Notes: generated by a model from the letters alone, not told the origin. A DNA stretch of 42,969 bases from Streptomyces sp. OR43 (GCF_008042275.1 NZ_RDBK01000043.1:1133701-1176669); one strand, 5' to 3'. Counted from the first letter of the stretch, positions 6,114 to 14,784 are shown. Numbers and translations: made by a program.

Positions 6114-7673
6114 TCAGCGCCCCCGCAGCTCCCCCTTCACCACCTTGCCGCTCGCATTGCGCGGGAGCTCGCTGACGAACTCCACCGCCCTCGGCACCTT
6201 GTAGTTCGCCATCTCCCGCCGCGACCACGCGATCAGGTCGTCCGCCGTCACCGTCGCGCCCGGCCGGCGCACCGCGTACGCCTTGCCGACCTCTCCCAGG
6301 CGCGGGTCGGGGACGCCGATCACCGCGACATCGGCGACGTCCGGGTGGAGGCCCAGGAGCTGTTCGATCTCCGCGGGGTAGGCGTTGAAGCCGCCGACGA
6401 TGAACATGTCCTTGATCCGGTCCGTGATGCGCAGGTTGCCGGCCTCGTCCAGGATGCCGACGTCGCCCGTGTGCAGCCAGCCGTCCGAGGTGATCGTGGC
6501 GGCCGTGGTCTCCGGGTCCTCGAAGTAGCCGCTCATCACGTGGAAGCCGCGGACCAGGATCTCGCCGGGGGTGCCGGGGGCGGCCAGGACGCGGAGTTCC
6601 GTGCCGGGGATCGCCCGGCCCGAGGTCGAGGCTATGACCTCCGCCGGGTCGCCGCGGCGGCACATCGTGACGATGCCGCTCGCCTCGGAGAGACCGTAGG
6701 CGGTCAGGACCGTGTCGATGTGCAGCTCCGTGCGGAGCCGTTCGACCAGCTGGAGAGGGACCACGGCCGCTCCCGTCACCACCAGGCGCAGGGCCGAGAG
6801 GTCGTGCGAGGAACGGGCCGGGTGGTCCAGCAGGGACTGGTGGAGCGTGGGCGGGCCGGGCAGGACCGAGATGCGTTCGGCGGCGATGTTGGCGAGGACC
6901 GTGTCCACGTTGAAGACCGGCTGCGGGATCATCGTCGCGCCCCGCATCAGGCAGGCGATGATGCCCGCCTTGTAGCCGAAGGTGTGGAAGAACGGGTTCA
7001 CGATCAGATAGCGGTCGCCCTCGCGCAGCCCCGCCAGCTCGCTCCAGATCGCGTAGCAGCGCAGGGTCTGGGCGTGACTGATGACCGCGCCCTTGGGGCG
7101 GCCCGTCGTGCCCGAGGTGTAGATGATGTCGGAGGGCGCGGAGGCCGGGATCGTGTCGGCCCGTGCACGTACCTGCTCGGCGGATATCCGCTCCCCCGAC
7201 GCCAGGAAGTCCTTCCAGGTCAGGTAGTCGTCAGCCTCGGGGGCAGTGTCGGCCAGCACCACCACCCGCTCCAGGTGCGGGAGTTCGGTCTCGGAGCGGC
7301 GCAGGGATGCCACGTACGACGTACCGAGGAAGGTGCCCGTGACGAAGAGCAGCTTCGCGCGGCTCCGCTCCAGGACGTACGCCGCCTCCGTGCCCTTGAA
7401 GCGGGTGTTCAGCGGGACCAGGACCGCGCCTGCGGTCACCGCGCCGAGCGCGGAGACGATCCAGTCCAGCGTGTTCGGCGCCCAGACCGCGACCCGGTCG
7501 CCCGGCTCCACGCCGGAGGCCATGCACGCGGCGGCGGCCCGCTCCACGCGGTCGCCGAGTTCCGTGTACGTGATCCGGGTGCGGCCCTCGACGACCGCCT
7601 CCCGGTCGCCGTAGCGCCTCGCCGCCTCCCGTACCAGGTTCGGGACGGTGGACCATTCCTCGTCGCCGCGCAT
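6114..7673 (-). CDS. FadD3-like fatty acyl-CoA ligase (AMP-forming)
   Basis: This is an ANL-superfamily acyl-CoA synthetase of 519 residues that activates a carboxylic acid through an acyl-AMP. Visible motifs are the P-loop YTSGTTGRPKG (about residue 190), TAYGLSEASG, GWLHTGDVG, DRIKDMFIVGG and the C-terminal NASGKVVKGEL with the catalytic Lys. The closest family I recognise is FadD3, which activates steroid ring C/D propionates in mycobacteria. The exact substrate is not determined here. The ribosome site GGGAGG precedes ATG 7673. It is divergent from the thiolase operon, and a one-mismatch regulon operator lies between them. The stop lies 6 bp from the end of the converging PIN remnant. Confidence 0.85.
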   Translation of the reverse strand: MRGDEEWSTVPNLVREAARRYGDREAVVEGRTRITYTELGDRVERAAAACMASGVEPGDRVAVWAPNTLDWIVSALGAVTAGAVLVPLNTRFKGTEAAYVLERSRAKLLFVTGTFLGTSYVASLRRSETELPHLERVVVLADTAPEADDYLTWKDFLASGERISAEQVRARADTIPASAPSDIIYTSGTTGRPKGAVISHAQTLRCYAIWSELAGLREGDRYLIVNPFFHTFGYKAGIIACLMRGATMIPQPVFNVDTVLANIAAERISVLPGPPTLHQSLLDHPARSSHDLSALRLVVTGAAVVPLQLVERLRTELHIDTVLTAYGLSEASGIVTMCRRGDPAEVIASTSGRAIPGTELRVLAAPGTPGEILVRGFHVMSGYFEDPETTAATITSDGWLHTGDVGILDEAGNLRITDRIKDMFIVGGFNAYPAEIEQLLGLHPDVADVAVIGVPDPRLGEVGKAYAVRRPGATVTADDLIAWSRREMANYKVPRAVEFVSELPRNASGKVVKGELRGR

Positions 7674-7720
7674 CTCGTGCCCTCCCGTCGTCGAACCGGA
7701 ACGCCGTAGCCGCCCCGTAG

Positions 7721-7735
7721 CTGACTATCCGTCAG
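7721..7735. promoter_or_regulatory. regulon operator (CTGACTATCCGTCAG, one mismatch)
   Basis: CTGACT-ATC-CGTCAG matches the 15-bp consensus at 11 of 12 arm positions. It lies between the divergent FadD3-like and thiolase genes. A -10-like TAGCCT (7744-7749) for the thiolase follows 9 bp later, so one bound repressor could block both directions. Confidence 0.7.
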
Positions 7736-7789
7736 ATTAGCTGTAGCCTCCTCCGCTGTCAGCAGTCATGACGGCCTCGGAGGTGGCGG

Positions 7790-8938
7790 GTGGCGACGCT
7801 CAAGGACAAGGCAGCGATAGCCGGTATCGGGCAGACGGAGTTCGCGAAACACCTGCCCGAGTCAGAGAAGACCCTGGCGTGCCGGGCGATCGTCGCGGCG
7901 CTGGACGACGCGGGCATCGCCGCGTCGGAGGTGGACGCGTTCGCCTCGTACACGATGGAGGAGACCGACGAGGTCGAGGTCGCCAAGGCGATCGGGGCCG
8001 GTGACGTCACCTTCTTCAGCAAGGTGGGGTACGGGGGCGGCGGCTCCTGCGCGACGCTCGCGCATCTGGCGGCCGGCGTCGCCACCGGGCAGGCGAGCGT
8101 CGGCGTCGCCTGGCGGTCACGCAAGCGCGGGTCGGGGCCCCGGCCCTGGAAGAACACCGCCGTGCAGCTGCCCACCCCCGCCCAGTGGACCCGGCCCTAC
8201 GGACTGCTGCGGCCCGCCGACGAGATCGGGATGCTGGCCCGGCGGTACATGCACGAGTACGGGGCGACCCGCGACCACCTCTTCAACGTCGCGCTCGCCT
8301 GCCGCAACCGGGCCAACCAGAACCCGGACGCGGTGATGTACGAACGGCCGCTGACCCGCGAGATGTACATGACCTCGCGCTGGATCAGCGAACCGCTCTG
8401 CCTCTTCGACAACTGCCTGGAGACGGACGGCGCCCTGGCCTGCGTCATCGTCTCCGCCGAACGCGCCCGCGACTGCCGGCAGAAGCCCGTCTACCTCCAC
8501 TCCGTCGCCCAGGGGCTGCCCGCCCAGCACCACGGGATGGTCAACTACTGGAACGACGACCCGCTCACCGGGCCCGCCTGGACGGCGGCCCGACAGCTCT
8601 GGAAGCAGGCCGACTTCGGGCCGGGCGATGTCGATGTGGCGCAGATCTACGACGCGTTCACGCCGCTCATCCCGCTCTCGCTGGAGGGGTACGGGTTCTG
8701 CGGGCGCGGCGAGGGCGCCGCGTTCACCGAGGGCGGGGCGCTGGAGAGCGGCGGGCGGCTGCCGATCAACACGGGCGGCGGAGGGCTCAGCGAGGGCTAT
8801 GTGCACGGCTTCAACCTCATCAACGAGGGCGTGAAGCAGTTGCGCGGCATCTCCACCGCCCAGGTCCCGGACGCCTCGACCTGCCTGGTCACTGCCGGGG
8901 AGGGTGTCCCCACGTCCGCCGTACTGCTGAGGAATTGA
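7790..8938 (+). CDS. thiolase-like protein (SCP-x/Ltp family; putative acyl-CoA aldolase or thiolase)
   Basis: The protein is 382 residues with a GTG start after GGAGGT at 7780-7785. N-terminal KAAIAGIGQTEF, central GYGGGGSCATLAHLAAG, then NCLETDGALACV, AQIYDAFTPLIP and NTGGGGLSEGYVHG identify the thiolase superfamily branch often labelled lipid-transfer protein. In this branch Ltp2-type members work as retro-aldolases on side-chain CoA esters and need a DUF35 partner. Exactly such a partner follows 13 bp downstream. A Cys sits in GGSCATL, at or near the thiolase nucleophile position, whereas the second homologue at 18573 has Thr there. First gene of a thiolase-DUF35-enoyl hydratase operon under the shared operator. 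Confidence 0.82.
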   Translation: MATLKDKAAIAGIGQTEFAKHLPESEKTLACRAIVAALDDAGIAASEVDAFASYTMEETDEVEVAKAIGAGDVTFFSKVGYGGGGSCATLAHLAAGVATGQASVGVAWRSRKRGSGPRPWKNTAVQLPTPAQWTRPYGLLRPADEIGMLARRYMHEYGATRDHLFNVALACRNRANQNPDAVMYERPLTREMYMTSRWISEPLCLFDNCLETDGALACVIVSAERARDCRQKPVYLHSVAQGLPAQHHGMVNYWNDDPLTGPAWTAARQLWKQADFGPGDVDVAQIYDAFTPLIPLSLEGYGFCGRGEGAAFTEGGALESGGRLPINTGGGGLSEGYVHGFNLINEGVKQLRGISTAQVPDASTCLVTAGEGVPTSAVLLRN

Positions 8939-8951
8939 GGAGCTGACCGCA

Positions 8952-9395
8952 ATGGATGGACTGCTGCTGCCCGTCGTCGACGAGGACGGCGCTCCCTTCT
9001 GGGAGTACGCGGCCCGCGGCGAACTGCGCGTCCAGGCGTGCGCCGCCCCGGACTGCGGACGGCTCCGCTTCCCGCCCCGGCCGTGCTGCCCGCACTGCCA
9101 GTCCTTCGACAGCGAGTGGCGGGTGATGAGCGGACGCGGCCGCATCTGGTCGTACGTCCTGCCGCATCCGCCGCTGCTGCCCGCGTACGCCGCCCAGGCG
9201 CCGTACAACGCCGTGATCGTCGAGCTGGCCGACGCCCCGGAGATCCGGCTCGTCGGGAATGTGGTCACGGGGCCGGACGCACCGCTGAACTCCGTCGATC
9301 CGGCGCGGCTGCGGATCGGGGCGGCGGTGAAGGCGGTCTTCTGCCCCGTCTCCCCCGACGCGCCGCCGCTGGTCCGCTGGACGCTGGAGCGGTGA
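8952..9395 (+). CDS. DUF35 OB-fold/zinc-ribbon partner of the thiolase-like protein
   Basis: The protein is 147 residues with the start at ATG 8952 behind GAGGAG (8937-8942). The N-terminal rubredoxin-like zinc ribbon is CAAPDCG followed by PCCPHCQ (about residues 30-52). An OB-fold follows, with GRGRIWSYV and later APYNAVIVEL. DUF35 proteins bind acyl-CoA and pair with thiolase-like enzymes; in mycobacteria the DUF35 part of ChsH2 activates Ltp2. Position directly after the thiolase-like gene supports complex formation. An alternative role is a non-catalytic scaffold for another acyl-CoA enzyme. Confidence 0.85.
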   Translation: MDGLLLPVVDEDGAPFWEYAARGELRVQACAAPDCGRLRFPPRPCCPHCQSFDSEWRVMSGRGRIWSYVLPHPPLLPAYAAQAPYNAVIVELADAPEIRLVGNVVTGPDAPLNSVDPARLRIGAAVKAVFCPVSPDAPPLVRWTLER

Positions 9396-9401
9396 CCTGA
9401 G

Positions 9402-10181
9402 ATGGCGCTGCGCACGGAGACGGACCAGGAGACCGGGGTCGCGCTGCTGACCCTGGACCGGCCGGGCAGGCTCAACGCGATCGATCTGGCCACGGCCGCC
9501 GAACTCACCGCTGCCTGGCGGGCGTTCCGGTTCGACGACGAGGTGCGGGCCGTCGTGGTCACGGGGGCGGGAGGACGGGCGTTCTGCACCGGGATCGACC
9601 GGGGTGTGGACGTCCCGCAGCCCTCGTCCCCGTACACGATCGACGATCCGCTGCTCACGATCGGGCCGAAGGCCAACGACCTGTGGAAGCCGGTGATCGC
9701 GGCCGTGGAGGGAATGGCCTGCGGCGGGGCCTTCTACCTGCTGGGCGAGGCGGAGTTCGTCATCGCGTCCGAGGAGGCCACGTTCTTCGACCCGCACACC
9801 ACGTACGGCATGGTCAGCGCGTACGAGGCCATCGCCATGGCGCAGCGGATGCCGTTCGGCGAGGTGGCCCGGATGTCCCTGATGGGGACGGCGGAACGGG
9901 TCACGGCCCGGCGTGCGTACGAGACCGGGCTGGTCAGCGAGGTGACCCCGCCCGGTGGCGCGGTGGCGGCGGCGCTGCGGGCGGCGGCCGTCATCGCCTC
10001 GTACCCGTCGGCCGGGGTGCAGGGGACGGTACGCGCGCTCTGGTCCGCGAAGGAGGCGGCCCGGGCCCAGGCCTTCGCCCACGCCCCGCACCTGATCGCG
10101 CTCGGGAACCTGGCGCCGGAGGGGCAGGAGGAGCTGTTCAGAGGACGGGGCGGGGGTGGCGATACGTTCCGGCTGCGGTGA
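9402..10181 (+). CDS. enoyl-CoA hydratase/isomerase (crotonase) family protein
   Basis: The crotonase fold has 259 residues and begins 6 nt after the DUF35 stop, so it is in the same operon. TLDRPGRLNAID, the oxyanion-hole segment GGRAFCTGIDR and EGMACGGAFYLLGEAEFVIASEEATF are clear. At the positions of the two catalytic Glu residues of classical hydratases I read Phe (GGAFYL) and His (FDPHTTYG). It may therefore not be a standard hydratase and could be an isomerase, hydrolase or C-C lyase of the superfamily. The role is presumably one step in degrading the same acyl-CoA handled by the thiolase/DUF35 pair. Confidence 0.8.
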   Translation: MALRTETDQETGVALLTLDRPGRLNAIDLATAAELTAAWRAFRFDDEVRAVVVTGAGGRAFCTGIDRGVDVPQPSSPYTIDDPLLTIGPKANDLWKPVIAAVEGMACGGAFYLLGEAEFVIASEEATFFDPHTTYGMVSAYEAIAMAQRMPFGEVARMSLMGTAERVTARRAYETGLVSEVTPPGGAVAAALRAAAVIASYPSAGVQGTVRALWSAKEAARAQAFAHAPHLIALGNLAPEGQEELFRGRGGGGDTFRLR

Positions 10182-10197
10182 GGGCGGAGGCCGGTCG

Positions 10198-10758
10198 TCA
10201 GTAGGTGAGTTCGGCGGTGACCGCGCACTTCTTCACGCGGGAGACCTTGCTCGGGCTGCTCATGCGGACGGAGACCGTCTTCGTGTCGCCGCCGTCCGCG
10301 GACACGGTGGCCTCACCGGTGTCCACGGTGTTCCCCACCGCGTCGAGGAAGGTCACGTCGACCTCGTACGAGTGGCTGCCGGCCGCGTTCGCGGTGAGCC
10401 GCACGGTGGAGGTGGTGACGGCCTTGCGCTTGCCCTTGCGGGGGGCCGCACAGCGGAAGACGTACGCCTGCGGGGCGTCCGTGGCCGTGGCGGTGGGGGT
10501 CACGCTCGTGGAACCCGAGGAGCCGCTCGACGAGCTGTAGTCGTCGTCGTAGTCCGAGTCGGAGTCGGTGTCGTGGTACGTGCCGTTGCTCTTCTTGGAG
10601 CTGGAGCACCCGCCGCCGCCGCTGCTGCTGCTCGACTTGCTCTTCCCGCTCCTGCTCTTGCTGCCGCCCTTGCCTCCGCTGCTGGAGGTGGAGAAGCCGG
10701 TGAGCGCGAGCACCACCGCGACCAGGACCACGGTGAGCTTCACGTGTTGCCGCACCAT
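10198..10758 (-). CDS. secreted Ser/Gly-rich protein of unknown function
   Basis: The protein is 186 residues; ATG 10758 follows a purine-rich GGGGGA. Residues 1-22 form a signal sequence (basic MVRQHVK, then a hydrophobic run ending LALTGF). The site looks like a lipobox L-T-G-C in which Cys is replaced by Phe, so lipidation should not occur. Next comes low-complexity Ser/Gly/Lys (about 23-55) and an acidic Asp/Ser patch (HDTDSDSDYDDDY). The C-terminal 100 residues look like a beta-rich domain with Cys in FRCAAP and KKCAVT that may form a disulfide. It converges with the enoyl-CoA hydratase gene. I recognise no family. Confidence 0.7.
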   Translation of the reverse strand: MVRQHVKLTVVLVAVVLALTGFSTSSSGGKGGSKSRSGKSKSSSSSGGGGCSSSKKSNGTYHDTDSDSDYDDDYSSSSGSSGSTSVTPTATATDAPQAYVFRCAAPRKGKRKAVTTSTVRLTANAAGSHSYEVDVTFLDAVGNTVDTGEATVSADGGDTKTVSVRMSSPSKVSRVKKCAVTAELTY

Positions 10759-11004
10759 CGGTACGTCCCCCTTGTGTTGTCCTTCGTCTGTGCTGCGTGC
10801 CGGCTCCGTTGCCGGACGGCCGCGCGACACCGTAGCGCACAGCATGGAGGGCCCCGACCGGCAGTCCGGTCATGGCCCTGTCACGGTCTCGTCATCGTCT
10901 GTCTGGTGGCGTGGGTCATGCCTCCGGCGTAGCGTCGAGTCGAGAGCGGTGAGGATCGGCGTCGCCGGCCGGCGCGCGCCTCCCGCCCGCGGGAGGTACC
11001 GGAC

Positions 11005-11733
11005 ATGATCCGTAACGTCCTCGGCTCGATCGTCGCTCTCCTAGGAGCGGCGGCCGCCGTGCTGAGCCCCTTCCGTGACTGGTACGACGGCCGCCTCGGG
11101 CGGTACTACGGGGTCGACGACCTGTTCACCGGCGTCACCTCGGCCCACCCGGGCGTGATGGGCTCGATCCTGCTGCCCTTCCTCTTCGCCGCGGTCCTGG
11201 CGGTCGTGGGCGTGGTGCTCCGGTTCCGGCCGCTGGTCGCGCTCGCGGGTGTGCTGGTGCTCGGGTTCACGGTGCTGTGGATGGTGCGTCAGGGGCAGGC
11301 GACGGGCAGCCTGACGGTCGCGGGCGACGGTTCGGGACTGCAACCGGGTGTGGCGGGCGCGGCCGGCGGCGGTGTGCTGCTTCTGCTGGGGGCGGCGCTG
11401 ATGTCCGGACGGGGGCGGGGGCGCCGCTCTGCCGAGCGGCCGGATCGCCGCGAGCGGCCGTACGCGGCGCCGGGGTCGGCGGACCCGGACACGTGGCCGC
11501 CTACGCGGGAGCCGGGGCCGTCGGTGCAGACGAGTCCGTGGCCGGAGCCGGAGGTGGACCCTTACGTGGGTCCGGGGCCGGGGCCGGGGCCGCGGAGCGG
11601 GCCGCCGCCGGGGCCGCCGTCCGGGCCGCCGTCGGGTTCGCCGTCCGGGGCCCCGCGTGACCCCGACACGGAGCCGACCGCGACGTACCCGGTCCAGGAC
11701 CGGCCGGACGAGTCGGGCCGGCCGCCCCGTTGA
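11005..11733 (+). CDS. four-helix membrane protein with Pro/Gly-rich cytoplasmic tail
   Basis: The protein is 242 residues; ATG 11005 follows GGGAGG (10990-10995). Hydrophobic segments lie at about 5-22, 52-70, 75-92 and 112-132. They are followed by an Arg-rich stretch (SGRGRGRRSAERPDRRERP) and a roughly 95-residue tail rich in Pro, Gly and Ser with repeated GPPSG/GPGPG. The periplasmic loop after helix 1 contains RDWYDGRLGRYYG. Similar proteins of unknown function are common in Streptomyces. It diverges from the secreted Ser-rich protein across a 246-bp spacer with a -10-like TAGCGT at 10930-10935. Confidence 0.75.
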   Translation: MIRNVLGSIVALLGAAAAVLSPFRDWYDGRLGRYYGVDDLFTGVTSAHPGVMGSILLPFLFAAVLAVVGVVLRFRPLVALAGVLVLGFTVLWMVRQGQATGSLTVAGDGSGLQPGVAGAAGGGVLLLLGAALMSGRGRGRRSAERPDRRERPYAAPGSADPDTWPPTREPGPSVQTSPWPEPEVDPYVGPGPGPGPRSGPPPGPPSGPPSGSPSGAPRDPDTEPTATYPVQDRPDESGRPPR

Positions 11734-11800
11734 CCCCGGCCGGGTCCCGGCTGCGCTCTCACGGGGGTGCCCCTCCTGGCGCGACCGGGCCCCGACCAAG

Positions 11801-12250
11801 CCCGTCCGGCGATTGAGGACGAAGCGCCACCCCTTGAGCCCGTCCGGCGATTGAGGACGAAGCGCCACCCCTTGAGCCCGTCCGGCGATTGAGGACGAAG
11901 CGGCCACCGGGCGCCCCCGGACCTTTGTGCAACGCCCGCCACATCCCCGGTTCCGTCCTCAATCGCCGGACGGGCTGGGGTGGGCGCACGCGTCCCCAAA
12001 CGCCGGACCGGCTGGGGTGGGCGGGCGCGCGTCCCAAACGCCGGACCGGCTGGGGTGAGCGGCGCGTCCCCGCACGGCGGACCGGCTGGGATGGGCGGGC
12101 GCGCGTCCCCGCACGGCGGACCGGCTGGGGTGAGCGGCGCGTCCCCGAACGCCGGACCGGCGGGGATGGGCGGGCGCGCGTCCTCAAACGCCGGACCGGC
12201 TGGGGTGGGCGCGCGTCCCCGCACGGCGGACCGGCTGGGGTGGGCGGCCA
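11801..12250. repeat. array of 11 Streptomyces-type intergenic repeats in two opposing orientations
   Basis: The 535-bp gap between two converging genes is filled with copies of a unit around CCCGTCCGGCGATTGAGGAC. Three near-identical forward copies start at 11801, 11839 and 11877 (38-bp period). Eight reverse, more diverged copies follow from 11955 to about 12250 at 33-39 bp spacing, with tails alternating between a longer GGGCGGGCGCGC and a shorter GAGCGGCGC form. Forward and reverse copies can pair into large hairpins. The unit resembles a sequence scattered between genes in many Streptomyces genomes. It probably acts as a bidirectional terminator or is a selfish repeat. There is no sign of coding. 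Confidence 0.85.
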
Positions 12251-12268
12251 GGCTCGGGCCGCCCAGGC

Positions 12269-14608
12269 CTACGTGCGGGCCCTGTTGCCCGTGCCCGTGC
12301 CCTTCTGCGCGTCCAGCGCGTACACGCAGCGGTCCTTGCTGCACGCATAGACCACCCCGCCCTGCGCCACCGGCGAACCCGTGATCTCGCCGCCCGTGGC
12401 CAGCTTCCAGCGGAGCTGGCCGCCCGCCGCGTCCAGGGTGTAGAGCACGTGGTCCGCCGAGCCGAAGTGGACGCGGCCGTCGGCGACGACCGGTGCGCCC
12501 ACCACCTCGCCGCCCGCGGCGAACCGCCACTTCGGGGTGCCCGTGACCGCGTCCAGCGTGTACAGCGCGCTGCCACTGCCGACGTGCACGTTGCCCGCCA
12601 CCACCAGCACCGGCTCGATGGACTGGCGGGACTCCGTGGCGATGCGCCAGCGGTCCTTGCCCGTCGAGGCGTCCAGGGCGTACACCGTGCCCAGGTAGTC
12701 CGCGAGGTACACCCCGCCGCCGGTGACGGCCGGGCCGGGGGCGAAGGCGGGCGGGGAGAGGAAGACGGCCGGTGACTCGAAGTGCCAGCGCACATGGCCG
12801 GAGGCGATGTCCACGGCGAGGACCCGGGTCCCCGCCGAGACGTACACATAGCCGTCGGCCGCCGGGGTCACCCGGACCGGCACTCCGCCGCAGGAGGCCG
12901 CGTCGCCGACCGGGTAGGACCAGCGCTCGGTCCCGGTGCGGGCGTCGACGGCCCGCAGCCGGGCGTCCTGCCAGAGGTAGACCGTGCCGTCGTGCAGCGC
13001 CGGTCCGGCCTCCGCCGTCTCGAAGTCCGTCTGCGCGCCGTGGATCTCCCAGAGCCGCTCGCCCGTGGACGCCTCCCACGCCTGGACGCCGCCGCCCCGC
13101 GTACCGGTGACGACCGTGCCGCGTTCGGCCTTCAGGGAGTACACCCACGCGTCGGACTGGAGCCGCCACCGCTCGGTGCCGGTCGTCGCGTCGAGCGCGT
13201 AGAGGGACGGGCCGTCGGAGGCGAGGATGCTGCCGCCGTCCACGGCCATCGCCCAGGCCACGTCACGGGTCTTGAACTGGCGCCGCCCGTTGCCGGTGTC
13301 CAGCGCGTGCACCTCGAAGGAGGTGACGTACAGCAGGTCGCCGACGACGACCGGCGTCCCCCACACGTCGTTCGACATCCGGAACCGCCAGGGCCGCCAG
13401 CGCCCCGGGGCCGCGGGCGCGCTGTCGGGCGCCTGCGCGGGAGCGGGTACGGGGGCGGTCGGAGCGGTGACCGCCCCGTTCACCCCGGCGGGCGGGCGTA
13501 CCCAGCCGGTCGCCGGACCGGCCTCGGCAGAGGCCGCCGAGCCACGTACGTCCTGGGCGAGCGGGCCCGGACCGATCGGCACATGGACGCCGGACAGCCG
13601 CACCGGACCCCCGTCGGACACGTGGGCCGGCTGCTGCGGCGGCGGCGCCACGGGGGCCGGCGGCACGGGAGCGGGCGGAACCGAAACCGGCGGCGCGGCG
13701 GCGATCGCGCGTCCGCCGCCGCGGCGCTGTTCGATCATGGCGGTCGCGGACGCCGGCAGCCAGGCCGACGCCGTGCCGCTGTCGTCGCTGCCGGAGGCGA
13801 AGAGGTGCGGGGAGAGCTGGGCCTGCAGTTCGGCGGGGGTGGGCCGCATCGAGGCGTCCATCTGCATGCACGACTCGATCAGCGACCGCAGATCATCGGG
13901 CAGACCGGTCACGTCCGGGCCCTCGCGCAGCAGCATGAAGACCGTCTCGACCGGGTTGGCGCCGTGGAACGGGGCATGGCCGGTCGCGGCGAAGACGAGG
14001 GTCGAGCCGAGCGAGAAGATGTCGCTCGCGCCCGTCACGCTGCGCGAGTCCCGCGCCTGCTCGGGCGACATGTACGCCGGCGTGCCCACGGCCACGTTCG
14101 TCATGGTGAGCCGGGTGTTGGAGACACCGGACGCGATCCCGAAGTCGATCACCCGCGGCCCGTCCTCGACGACGAGCACGTTGGACGGCTTCATGTCGCG
14201 GTGGACGAGCTTCGCCCCGTGGATGGACTGCAGGGCCTCCGCGATGCCCGCCGCCAGCCAGCGCACGGCCTGCGTCGGCATGGGGCCGCACTCATTCACT
14301 ATCTCTTCGAGCGAGGGCGCGGGCACATAGGCGGTGGCGAGCCAGGGCACCGCGGCGCGCGGGTCCGCGTCGACCACGGCGGCCGTGTAGAAACCGCTGA
14401 CGGCGCGGGCGGCCTCCACCTCGCGCGTGAAGCGGACCCGGAACAGCTGGTCCTCGGCCAGTTCCGTACGGACCGTCTTGATCGCCACCCGCCGGCCGGA
14501 CGCCGAGCGGGCGAGATAGACCAGCCCCATGCCGCCGGCCCCGAGCCGTCCCAGCACCTCGAACGGGCCGATCCGCCTCGGGTCGTGCTGCGTCAGCTGC
14601 TCCACCAC
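12269..14608 (-). CDS. afsK: AfsK-type Ser/Thr protein kinase with PQQ-type beta-propeller
   Basis: The protein is 779 residues (S. coelicolor AfsK is 799), with a GTG start at 14608 behind GGGGAGGTGG. The kinase domain spans about 14-270: GRLGAGGMG (20-28), Lys44 in VAIKTV, HRDMKPSN (136-143), DFG (155-157) and GTPAYMSPEQA. A Pro/Ala-rich linker follows (about 290-400). The C-terminal half is a PQQ-enzyme-like propeller with repeated 'W-x-x-x-x-DGxxYxLDAxTG' blades. I see no membrane helix, as in AfsK, which is loosely membrane-attached. AfsK autophosphorylates and phosphorylates AfsR. Its N-terminus closely matches my memory of S. coelicolor AfsK. In S. coelicolor afsK lies only a few genes from afsR/afsS. 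Here about 7 kb of unrelated genes separates them. Confidence 0.82.
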   Translation of the reverse strand: MVEQLTQHDPRRIGPFEVLGRLGAGGMGLVYLARSASGRRVAIKTVRTELAEDQLFRVRFTREVEAARAVSGFYTAAVVDADPRAAVPWLATAYVPAPSLEEIVNECGPMPTQAVRWLAAGIAEALQSIHGAKLVHRDMKPSNVLVVEDGPRVIDFGIASGVSNTRLTMTNVAVGTPAYMSPEQARDSRSVTGASDIFSLGSTLVFAATGHAPFHGANPVETVFMLLREGPDVTGLPDDLRSLIESCMQMDASMRPTPAELQAQLSPHLFASGSDDSGTASAWLPASATAMIEQRRGGGRAIAAAPPVSVPPAPVPPAPVAPPPQQPAHVSDGGPVRLSGVHVPIGPGPLAQDVRGSAASAEAGPATGWVRPPAGVNGAVTAPTAPVPAPAQAPDSAPAAPGRWRPWRFRMSNDVWGTPVVVGDLLYVTSFEVHALDTGNGRRQFKTRDVAWAMAVDGGSILASDGPSLYALDATTGTERWRLQSDAWVYSLKAERGTVVTGTRGGGVQAWEASTGERLWEIHGAQTDFETAEAGPALHDGTVYLWQDARLRAVDARTGTERWSYPVGDAASCGGVPVRVTPAADGYVYVSAGTRVLAVDIASGHVRWHFESPAVFLSPPAFAPGPAVTGGGVYLADYLGTVYALDASTGKDRWRIATESRQSIEPVLVVAGNVHVGSGSALYTLDAVTGTPKWRFAAGGEVVGAPVVADGRVHFGSADHVLYTLDAAGGQLRWKLATGGEITGSPVAQGGVVYACSKDRCVYALDAQKGTGTGNRART

Positions 14609-14629
14609 TTGCCTGCCACCTCCCCGTAC

Positions 14630-14651
14630 GGACCTCCGTGAGGAGAGGTCC
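14630..14651. promoter_or_regulatory. inverted repeat upstream of afsK
   Basis: GGACCTC (14630-14636) and GAGGTCC (14645-14651) are perfect 7-bp arms around an 8-bp spacer, 22 bp upstream of the kinase start. It could be an operator or a leader hairpin. No regulator can be assigned. Confidence 0.35.
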
Positions 14652-14784
14652 GCGAAAAACCCGCCGTGTGCAGCGTCTCATCAGTGGGCACCACCCGGCG
14701 GTGCGCACCCCGATTCTTCCTGGCCGGGGCGCCGGTTGCGAACCCGGGGGCGGATACGGGTGTCCCGCCTCACTCCATGCCGTA

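Noticed and set aside
5745..7709. Long plus-strand frame of about 650 codons
   Set aside because: It is an Arg/Gly/Ala-rich shadow of the FadD3-like gene with no recognisable domain.
7757..7771. Additional regulon operator (CTGTCAGCAGTCATG)
   Set aside because: Only about half of the arm positions match and there is no palindrome.
11801..12250. CRISPR array
   Set aside because: Units diverge, switch orientation, spacers are not unique 30-mers but part of the repeat, and no cas gene is present.
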